Source of the DNA: Novosphingobium decolorationis
GTDB taxonomy: Bacteria > Pseudomonadota > Alphaproteobacteria > Sphingomonadales > Sphingomonadaceae
DNA length: 64,000 nucleotides
Reading direction: 5' to 3'
NCBI RefSeq assembly: GCF_018417475.1
Contig: NZ_CP054856.1
Location: forward strand, 1,519,001-1,583,000
The notes under the pieces were generated by a model that was not told the DNA's origin, made no database searches, and worked only from the letters and a program-made list of their open reading frames with translations. Shown here piece after piece: positions 57,978 to 64,000 of the stretch (positions are counted from its first letter, which is position 1; each line of letters begins with the position of its first letter). The translations under genes and the position numbers were made by a program.

Positions 57978-58904
57978 TTAATCGTGGAATTCGTCAACCG
58001 TCTCGCGCTTGCCGCGCAGGAAGGCGTCGGCCACCAGCCGCATCGGCGCGACATCGACGTCGCTGCGCCCGCCGCGGATGAGGTTGGCAAAACGCGCGTA
58101 GAGCCCGGCGTATTCCAGGTCCTCGTTACGCTCGGTCCCGCTCGGCAGGGTCAGCACCGCGCCGCCGCTGGAGAGCTTGAGCTCGCCCGCGTCGGTCTCG
58201 ACGGTGATGTCCCAGGACTGCGGGCCGGTCTGGCGCCAGTCGAGGTCCATGTGGATCGGCGCGCCCGCCGTGTCCTGGAAATCGATGTCGGCGGCAATCG
58301 GCGCGGCGCGGTTGGCCGGAAGGCTCAGCGTCGCGTCCTTGAGGAACATCGGACGCGGCAGGATGTGGGTGATGATCGAGAGCGCGTTGATGCCCGGATC
58401 GAAGACGCCCAGACCACCCGGCTGCCAGATCCAGTCCTGGCCCGGGTGCCACACGCGCACGTCCTCGCGCCAGACGATCTTCGCGCTCTTCACCGTACGC
58501 TCGGCAAGCCAGGCGCGCGCAGGCGCAACCCCTGCGGCAAAGCGCGAGTGCCACGAAGCAAAGAGCGTGACGCCGGCCTTGTCGGCCCGATCCTTGAGCG
58601 CCTCGACTTCGGCGAGCGTGGCGCCCGGCGGCTTCTCGAGGAAGACGTGCATCCCGGCCTTCAGCGCCGTGACGGCAATGTCATAGCGCACCTGGGGCGG
58701 GGTGCAGAGCGCGACCGCGTCGACCGCCGGGCCCTTCTCCAGCAGCTCCTCTATCGAGGCGAACTGGGGGATGCCTTCCATCGGCGGCGAGTGCGGGCTC
58801 ACGGTCGCGGCGATGTCGAAGTTGCCGTTGCCGCGAATGGCGGGGATGTGCTGGTCCCGGGCAATCTTGCCCAGGCCCACGATGGCAATGCGGATCGGGT
58901 CCAT
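57978..58904 (-). CDS. Gfo/Idh/MocA aldose 1-dehydrogenase (L-arabinose/D-galactose)
   Basis: A 308-residue NAD(P) oxidoreductase. IRIAIVGLGKIARDQHIPAI is the cofactor loop; FLEKPPGATLAEVE carries the conserved EKP; DWIWQPGGLGVFDPGINALS is the substrate-site stretch shared with galactose 1-dehydrogenases and the L-arabinose 1-dehydrogenase of Azospirillum. Such enzymes oxidise both D-galactose and L-arabinose to lactones, which suits a locus carrying the later steps of both routes. Three bases separate it from the AraD1 gene. Confidence 0.85.
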   Translation of the reverse strand: MDPIRIAIVGLGKIARDQHIPAIRGNGNFDIAATVSPHSPPMEGIPQFASIEELLEKGPAVDAVALCTPPQVRYDIAVTALKAGMHVFLEKPPGATLAEVEALKDRADKAGVTLFASWHSRFAAGVAPARAWLAERTVKSAKIVWREDVRVWHPGQDWIWQPGGLGVFDPGINALSIITHILPRPMFLKDATLSLPANRAAPIAADIDFQDTAGAPIHMDLDWRQTGPQSWDITVETDAGELKLSSGGAVLTLPSGTERNEDLEYAGLYARFANLIRGGRSDVDVAPMRLVADAFLRGKRETVDEFHD

Positions 58905-58907
58905 GGC

Positions 58908-59903
58908 TCAGAGCGCCTTGACGGTGACCGCGCGCTCGGCGGCGCGGGCCAGCGGGTTGGCGAGCGGCAGGGTGAAGGGCGCGGCCGCGATCTCGAAGAC
59001 GTCGCCTTCCTCCGTCTGCACACCGTCGCTGAACGAAAGCGTCGCGGTGCCGTAGAAGTGGATGTGGATGTCGCCCGGGCGGCAGAACAGGTCGTACTTG
59101 AAGTGGTGGTGCTCCAGGTTCGCAAAGCTGTGCGACATGTTGCCCTCGCCCGAAAGGAAGGGCTTTTCCCAGATCGTCTCGCCGCCGCGCACGATCTTGC
59201 TGGTGCCCTCGATCTTCTCGGGAACTTCGCCCAGCAGCAGCTCGGCGCCCAGTGCCGCCTGGCGCAGCTTGGAGTGGGCAAGCCACAGGTAGTTGTGGCG
59301 CTCGGTCACGTGGTCGGAGAACTCGTTGGCCAGCGCGATGCCCAGGCGATAGGGCTGGCCGTCGTTGCCGATGATGTAGATGCCCGCCAGTTCGGGCTCC
59401 TCGCCGCCGTCCTTGGCGAAAGAGGGCATGGTGAGCGCCTCACCGGGGCCGACCAGCTGCGAGCCGTCGCCCTTGTAGAACCATTCCGGCTGCTGGCCTT
59501 CCTGGCCCTCAGCGGGCTTGCCGCCTTCGAGGCCTTCCAAGAACATGCGCATGGAATCGGTGACGTTCTCGCCCGAAGCTGCGGCCTGGTGCATCTTGTT
59601 GCGACCTTCCGCGGAACCCAGGTGGGTGAGGCCCGTGCCGGTCAGCAGCACGTGGGCGTCATCGGCATGGTCGATCGGCGCGATGAGGCGGCCCGCCGCC
59701 TGCTCGGCCGCAATGTCGATGGCATCGCCAATGCCGCAGGCGCGTGCGGTCGCGGCCAGCGAATTGCCTTCCTCGATGGCGCGCAGCGCGAGTTCGCGCA
59801 CGGAGGCAACGCCGGTCAGGACGTGCGCGGCATCGCCCTCGGCGAGGATGACGGAACGGGTGCCGTCCTCGGCACGGTGCTGCAGCAGGCGAAGAGTAGT
59901 CAT
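58908..59903 (-). CDS. araD1: AraD1/GguC family protein (FAH superfamily dehydratase)
   Basis: A 331-residue enzyme of the fumarylacetoacetate hydrolase superfamily. LLTGTGLTHLGSAEGRNKMH is the GguC/AraD1 signature; FYKGDGSQLVGPGEAL and EEPELAGIYII (Glu metal ligands) are FAH-type. Related proteins dehydrate 2-keto-3-deoxy-pentonates, so the likely reaction is L-2-keto-3-deoxyarabonate to alpha-ketoglutarate semialdehyde. The upstream dehydrogenase in the operon would take that product. Confidence 0.87.
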   Translation of the reverse strand: MTTLRLLQHRAEDGTRSVILAEGDAAHVLTGVASVRELALRAIEEGNSLAATARACGIGDAIDIAAEQAAGRLIAPIDHADDAHVLLTGTGLTHLGSAEGRNKMHQAAASGENVTDSMRMFLEGLEGGKPAEGQEGQQPEWFYKGDGSQLVGPGEALTMPSFAKDGGEEPELAGIYIIGNDGQPYRLGIALANEFSDHVTERHNYLWLAHSKLRQAALGAELLLGEVPEKIEGTSKIVRGGETIWEKPFLSGEGNMSHSFANLEHHHFKYDLFCRPGDIHIHFYGTATLSFSDGVQTEEGDVFEIAAAPFTLPLANPLARAAERAVTVKAL

Positions 59904-59974
59904 GTCAGGGGTCTCTCCCAGGGTCCGCAGCGCGCCTTCTTATGAGGTGGGCGCGCTGCGGGGCATGGATTGGA

Positions 59975-61501
59975 TCAGTTGAGGGTGAGCTTGCCGTCGA
60001 CGAGACGCGGCGCGCCGTCGCTGAAGGCCGCGTCGCGCAGTTCGGGCGCGAGCAGGCTCTGCGGCATGTTCTGGTAGCTCACCGGACGCAGGTAGCGGTC
60101 GATGGCGAGGCTGCCGACCGAGGTCGTGCGCGCATCGGTGGTCGACGGGAACGGACCGCCATGGACCATCGCGTGGCACACCTCGACGCCCGTGGGCCAG
60201 CCGTTGACGAGAATGCGGCCAACCTTGCGCTCCAGCGTGGGCAGGATCTTGGCAGCCGCGCCTTCGTCGGCATCGTCCATGTGGATCGTGGCGGTAAGCT
60301 GGCCTTCGAGACCTTCGAGGAGGGTCTTGAGCTCGGCCTCGTCCTTGCAGCGCACGATCACCGAGGAGGAGCCGAAGACTTCCTCGCCCAGCGCCTTGTC
60401 AGCGAGGAACTTCTCGGCCGTGGTCTGGAACAGGACCGCGCCGCCCGTGGTGGCCGAACCGGCTTCGCCGCGCGCCACTTCCTCGATGCCCGGCGCACCC
60501 GCCAGCTTCTCGACGCCCTTGGCATAGGCGTCCGCGATGCCGGTGGTGAGCATGGTCTGCGGCTTGGCACCGCTGACGCCCGTGGCCGCCGCCTGAACGA
60601 AGTCGTCAAGGCCATCGCCCTCGACCGTCACGACAAGGCCGGGGTTGGTGCAGAACTGGCCTGCGCCCATGCACAGCGAGCCGACGAAGGCTTCACCCAG
60701 CGCAGCGCCGCGCGCCTTGAGCGCTTCGGGCAGGATCACGACCGGGTTGATTGCCGACATCTCGGCGTAGACCGGGATCGGCACTTCGCGGGCCTGCGCC
60801 AGCCTGGTGAGGGCAAGACCGCCCGCGCGCGAGCCGGTGAAGCCGACCGCCATGATGTTGGGGTCCTGCACGAGCGCGGCGCCCAGATCGTTCGAGGGGC
60901 CGACGAGGTGCTGGAAGACACCCTCGGGCAGGCCCGAATCGGCCACCGCCTTGCTGATCGCCTGGGCAATCAGGCTGCCGGTGATCGGGTGGGCGGGGTG
61001 GCCCTTCACGACGACCGGGCAACCGGCGGCAAGCGCCGAGGCGGTGTCACCGCCCGCGGTCGAGAAGGCGAGCGGGAAGTTGGACGCGCCAAACACGGCG
61101 ACGGGGCCAACCGGGATCATGCGCAGGCGCAGGTCCGGGCGCGGCGGGGCGCGGTCGGGCAGCGCGGGATCGATGCGCATCTGCAGGAACTGGCCCTTGC
61201 GGACAACGTCGGCGAACATGCGCAGCTGGCCGCAGGTACGGCCACGCTCACCTTCCGAACGCGCGCGCGGAAGCCCGCTTTCGGTCAGGTAGGCTTCGAG
61301 CAGCGGTTCGCCGAGCGCCATGATCTCGTCGGCGATTCGCTCGAGGAACTTGGCGCGCGATTCGAGGTCGATCGCCCGGTAGGTGTCGAACGCGGCCGCC
61401 GCCTTGGCGCAGGCCTCTGCGACATCGGCGGGCGTGTTGACGGCAAAGGCGTCCCCGTGCGGCTCGCCGGTTGCGGCTGCGATGGAACGGAATTCGGTCA
61501 T
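59975..61501 (-). CDS. Alpha-ketoglutarate semialdehyde (2,5-dioxovalerate) dehydrogenase
   Basis: A 508-residue aldehyde dehydrogenase of the KGSADH group. GPVAVFGASNFPLAFSTAGG (NADP site), VGFTGSRAGGLAL, YAEMSAINPVVI (Glu) and SLCMGAGQFCTNPGLVV (catalytic Cys) are visible. It gives alpha-ketoglutarate at the end of the oxidative pentose route. First gene of the long minus-strand operon, 131 bases from the divergent GntR gene, with an operator-like site 14-34 bases before its ATG. Confidence 0.92.
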   Translation of the reverse strand: MTEFRSIAAATGEPHGDAFAVNTPADVAEACAKAAAAFDTYRAIDLESRAKFLERIADEIMALGEPLLEAYLTESGLPRARSEGERGRTCGQLRMFADVVRKGQFLQMRIDPALPDRAPPRPDLRLRMIPVGPVAVFGASNFPLAFSTAGGDTASALAAGCPVVVKGHPAHPITGSLIAQAISKAVADSGLPEGVFQHLVGPSNDLGAALVQDPNIMAVGFTGSRAGGLALTRLAQAREVPIPVYAEMSAINPVVILPEALKARGAALGEAFVGSLCMGAGQFCTNPGLVVTVEGDGLDDFVQAAATGVSGAKPQTMLTTGIADAYAKGVEKLAGAPGIEEVARGEAGSATTGGAVLFQTTAEKFLADKALGEEVFGSSSVIVRCKDEAELKTLLEGLEGQLTATIHMDDADEGAAAKILPTLERKVGRILVNGWPTGVEVCHAMVHGGPFPSTTDARTTSVGSLAIDRYLRPVSYQNMPQSLLAPELRDAAFSDGAPRLVDGKLTLN

Positions 61502-61514
61502 AGAAAAGTCTCCC

Positions 61515-61535
61515 TATTTACTCCGACATATTATG
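61515..61535. promoter_or_regulatory. Operator-like motif between dehydrogenase and GntR genes
   Basis: Minus-strand reading TAATATGTCGGAGTAAATAG. It lies directly before the dehydrogenase start and 98 bases before the regulator ATG. Core shared with the receptor and transporter sites. Confidence 0.6.
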
Positions 61536-61632
61536 TGCGATCAGGAAACGCAATGTTTGTCATTCCTTCGGCACGGGATGGCGTGTAGGTTGCACGTGGG
61601 AGGTGCGAATTTCTGTGACAACTGGGAAAAAT

Positions 61633-62412
61633 ATGAAGGTGGACGAAACGTCCAGGAAGACCGATGAAACGCGCGGACCGGGGCGCCGGCTTCATGGCGC
61701 GATTGCGCACCGATTGGGCACCGACATCTTGTCAGGCAAATATGCGCCCGGCGACGTTCTCTCGGGCGAAGTGGCCTTTGCCGAGGAGCTGAAAGTCTCG
61801 CGCAGCGCCTACCGCGAGGCAATCCAGGTGCTGACGGCCAAGGGCCTTGTCGCGAGCCGCCCCAAGGCGGGCACGCGCGTCCTGCCGCGCGAACGCTGGA
61901 ACCTGCTCGATCCTGATGTCCTGGGCTGGGCCTTCGCGGGCGAACCCGACATCGAATTCGTGCGCTCGCTGTTCGAACTGCGCGCCATCGTCGAGCCCGC
62001 CGCCGCGCGCTTTGCCGCAAGGCGCCGCGACAAGGACGACCTCAAGACGATGAAGGACGCGCTGGCCGCGATGCGCCGTCACACGCTGACGACCGACGCC
62101 GGGCGCGCGGCCGACCGCGATTTCCACAACGCCATCCTCACCGCCACGCGCAACGACGCGCTCATGGTGCTCAGCGCCTCGATCGGCGCGGCGGTCAACT
62201 GGACGACCCAGTTCAAGCAGCGCGCCCGCGCCCTGCCCCGCAACCCGATCCCCGACCACGTGCGCGTCTACGACGCCATCGCGGCGGGCGACGAGGCCGC
62301 GGCGGCCGACGCGATGAACGTGCTCGTCGACCTCGCGCTGGAAGACACCCGCAGCGCCATCGAGGATCGCGACGCCCCGCAGGCCCAGCCGGACGCGCTC
62401 ACCGGGGAGTAA
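61633..62412 (+). CDS. FadR/GntR-family (FCD) transcriptional regulator
   Basis: A 259-residue repressor-type regulator. Winged helix: IAHRLGTDILSGKYAPGDVLSGEVAFAEELKVSRSAYREAIQVLTAKGLV, with KAGTRVLPRE forming the wing (residues ~25-90). FCD ligand domain (~105-235) with ELRAIVEPAAA, the metal/ligand residues D and H in DRDFHNAIL, and DHVRVYDAI. ATG at 61633 is favoured; a GTG at 61603 is possible. Likely ligand: a sugar acid or keto-deoxy sugar of the pathway (inference). Terminator follows. Confidence 0.9.
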   Translation: MKVDETSRKTDETRGPGRRLHGAIAHRLGTDILSGKYAPGDVLSGEVAFAEELKVSRSAYREAIQVLTAKGLVASRPKAGTRVLPRERWNLLDPDVLGWAFAGEPDIEFVRSLFELRAIVEPAAARFAARRRDKDDLKTMKDALAAMRRHTLTTDAGRAADRDFHNAILTATRNDALMVLSASIGAAVNWTTQFKQRARALPRNPIPDHVRVYDAIAAGDEAAAADAMNVLVDLALEDTRSAIEDRDAPQAQPDALTGE

Positions 62413-62435
62413 ATCGCACAGACCTGCACACGTAC

Positions 62436-62466
62436 AAAAGGGGGCCATCGCGCCCCCTTTTCTTTT
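62436..62466 (+). terminator. Intrinsic terminator of the GntR gene
   Basis: AAAAGGGGGC / GCCCCCTTTT stem (62436-62445, 62452-62461) with loop CATCGC, followed by CTTTT. Confidence 0.8.
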
Positions 62467-62482
62467 GCCCGCACCACACATG

Positions 62483-62521
62483 AAAAAGCCCCGCGGAACC
62501 TGACGAAGGGTCCCGCGGGGC
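62483..62521 (-). terminator. Intrinsic terminator of the sugar transporter gene
   Basis: On the minus strand a 13-base stem (one G-U), 62509-62521 with 62488-62500, followed by TTTTT. It lies 28 bases after the transporter stop. Confidence 0.85.
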
Positions 62522-62548
62522 ACTTTGCTCACGGAAGGGAGAGCAAAT

Positions 62549-63883
62549 TCAGTCGAACAGCGCGTCCGGTTCCGGCTCCGGTTCCGGCTCGGCGTGCGTC
62601 GGCTTGGAGCCCCACAGCGCGTAGAACAGGACGTAAAGCTCGCAGGCCGCAGTCAGCAGGAATGAAGTCTGGAGGTCATAGGCATCGGCAATCCAGCCCT
62701 GCACGAAGACCAGCGCGCCACCCGCGATCGCCATGACCAGAAGCCCCGAGGCTTCCTCGGTGAGCGGGCCCAGGCCCTTGATGCCCAGCGTGAAGATGGT
62801 CGGGAACATGATCGAGTGGAACAGGCCCACCAGGATCAGCGACCACATCGCGACATGGCCATCGGCAAAGCTCGTCACCAGCATGGTGATGAAGGCGCCG
62901 ACCGAGAAGACGGCCAGAACGTGCGCGGCATCGAAACGGCTCATGATCGCCGAGCCGACGAAGCGGCCCACCATCATCCCGCCCCACAGGAAAGTCAGGT
63001 AGTGACCGGCCTGCTCGAGCGACATGTTGCCGATGTCGGGGCGCGAGACGAAGTTGATGAAGAGGTTGCCCACGCCGATCTCGGCGATGAGGTAGATGAA
63101 GATCGCCGGGATGCCGAACACCAGGTTGCGGTGCTTGAACAGTTCCGGGTTGATGATGTGCTTGCGCTTTTCCTTCGCGTCATCGCTTTCCGAGACCATC
63201 GCGGGAAGCGGGAACCGGGCGATGATGATCGCGAGCACCACCAGCACGCCTGCCACGAGCGCGTAGGGCAGGATGACCGACTGCGCGTCGGCCAGGCGCT
63301 CGGCCTGGGTGAGCGCGACCGCGCCCTCTGCCGCCGTACCGCCCTTGGTGCGACCCAGGATCAGGTAGGCGCCGAACATCGGGGCCAGCATGGTGCCCAT
63401 CGAGTTGAGCGCCTGCACCAGGTTGAGGCGCGCCGAGGCGGTCTCGGGCTTGCCGCAGACCGCGACATAGGGGTTCGCCGCCACCTGCAGCAGGGTGATG
63501 CCGCTGGCGATGATGAAGAGCATCACCAGCGTCACGCCGTAGGAGGGGATCATCGCGGCCAGCATCATGCCCACTGCGCCCGCGGCCATGGTCAGCAGGC
63601 CGATGACCAGCGACTTCTTGTAGCCAACCCACTCGATCAGCTTGGCCGAGGGAATCGAGGCCACGAAATAGGCAATAAACCAGACCGATTCGATGAGAGT
63701 CGTCTGGGTGTAATTGAGTTCGAACACACTACGCAGGTGCGGCAGCAGCGTGTTGTTGATGACCGTAATGAAGCCCCACATGAAAAACAGGCTGGCCAGC
63801 AGAGCCAGCGCGGGGCCGTACCGCACGCCCGCAGGCTGCGATTGCGCCACCGGGGCGCTGGGTGAAGTTCCAACTGAAGGCAT
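62549..63883 (-). CDS. Sugar MFS transporter, FucP/GluP family
   Basis: A 444-residue proton:sugar symporter with 12 hydrophobic segments. LLASLFFMWGFITVINNTLLPHL is the FucP family TM1 signature; IEWVGYKKSL, TLLQVAANPYVAVCG and ARLNLVQALNSMGTMLAP are further hallmarks. The family carries L-fucose, D-galactose, L-arabinose or glucose; here arabinose/galactose is likely from context. ATG at 63883 has GAGAGGA upstream. The tail is an unusual Glu-Pro repeat (EPEPEPEPD). Confidence 0.92.
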   Translation of the reverse strand: MPSVGTSPSAPVAQSQPAGVRYGPALALLASLFFMWGFITVINNTLLPHLRSVFELNYTQTTLIESVWFIAYFVASIPSAKLIEWVGYKKSLVIGLLTMAAGAVGMMLAAMIPSYGVTLVMLFIIASGITLLQVAANPYVAVCGKPETASARLNLVQALNSMGTMLAPMFGAYLILGRTKGGTAAEGAVALTQAERLADAQSVILPYALVAGVLVVLAIIIARFPLPAMVSESDDAKEKRKHIINPELFKHRNLVFGIPAIFIYLIAEIGVGNLFINFVSRPDIGNMSLEQAGHYLTFLWGGMMVGRFVGSAIMSRFDAAHVLAVFSVGAFITMLVTSFADGHVAMWSLILVGLFHSIMFPTIFTLGIKGLGPLTEEASGLLVMAIAGGALVFVQGWIADAYDLQTSFLLTAACELYVLFYALWGSKPTHAEPEPEPEPDALFD

Positions 63884-63942
63884 GGTGATCCTCTCGTCAC
63901 ATCGGCCGGGTGCCATCGACGCAATCCGGCTTGCGCTCTATC

Positions 63943-63960
63943 TATTTGTCGGACTATATG
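63943..63960 (-). promoter_or_regulatory. Operator-like motif upstream of the sugar transporter
   Basis: TATTTGTCGGACTATATG, 60 bases before the transporter start. It contains TTGTCGGACTA, an exact match to the TNGTNNNACNA pattern known for FadR-subfamily regulators, and shares its core with the sites at 52123 and 61515. Confidence 0.65.
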
Positions 63961-64000
63961 CAGCCAGCGGCCACGTCAATGGCCGACGAAAATCACGCGA

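Noticed and set aside
57939..59945. 668-residue plus-strand frame over the dehydrogenase and AraD1 genes
   Set aside because: Spans two well-supported genes on the other strand and has no domain.

Overview
The window is chromosomal DNA from a high-GC alphaproteobacterium, most likely a sphingomonad such as Novosphingobium or a relative. This rests on the gene mix (TonB-dependent receptor plus glycosidase locus, TorF porin, FCD-type GntR regulator, FucP-type transporter, type I cellulose operon) and codon use; no 16S gene is present, so the genus is inferred. I see no phage, insertion sequence, CRISPR array or rRNA. About 51 protein genes and one tRNA-Thr can be supported.

Layout. 1-3.9 kb: end of a K+ channel gene, a DUF1761 membrane protein, rimO and a CinA-type molybdopterin-binding protein, with a gene-less structured stretch between two terminators that may be a small RNA. 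3.9-6.6 kb: non-coding DNA with two copies of a palindromic repeat, then three hypothetical genes in visibly lower-GC DNA (one HEPN-like), probably acquired. 6.6-12 kb: secreted sulfatase, YitT-like protein, SDR oxidoreductase, TorF porin. 12.3-16.8 kb: SulP anion transporter coupled to a beta-carbonic anhydrase, and an OmpR-type two-component pair. 17-25.3 kb: trmL, a diguanylate cyclase, an Arg/Tyr-rich exported protein, a GT4 glycosyltransferase, rarA, a flavin reductase, tRNA-Thr(TGT). 25.3-26.4 kb: acyltransferase 3.

26.8-38.7 kb: a cellulose synthesis locus. The operon runs bcsR/P-like, bcsQ, fused bcsA-bcsB, bcsC, bcsD, bcsZ with every junction overlapping or touching, and a Pro/Ala-rich gene lies divergent to it. 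It should make c-di-GMP-activated cellulose (PilZ domain in BcsA); the GGDEF protein at 17.7-19.6 kb is a possible c-di-GMP source. 38.8-40.2 kb: homoserine-dehydrogenase-like and VOC genes. 40.4-44.7 kb: EmrAB-TolC-type tripartite efflux operon, with a 35-residue membrane peptide gene upstream. 45.3-46.9 kb: PiT phosphate transporter.

46.9-63.9 kb: an arabinan/arabinogalactan-type utilisation locus. A TonB receptor, an MGH1-like glycosidase, two GH43 enzymes and a GH51 arabinofuranosidase release and import sugars. A FucP-like symporter brings them into the cytoplasm. A Gfo/Idh/MocA aldose 1-dehydrogenase, an AraD1/GguC-type FAH enzyme and a ketoglutarate-semialdehyde dehydrogenase fit oxidative L-arabinose catabolism (Weimberg type), while KDGal kinase and KDPGal aldolase fit the De Ley-Doudoroff D-galactose route. 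The aldonate dehydratase and lactonase both routes need are not in the window. A divergent FadR/GntR regulator is present, and a shared operator-like motif (TTGTCGGA[G/C]T) occurs before the receptor, the dehydrogenase/regulator pair and the transporter, which ties the locus into one regulon.

A composite palindromic intergenic repeat recurs at five places (3.9, 4.3, 9.3, 26.6 and 40.3 kb).
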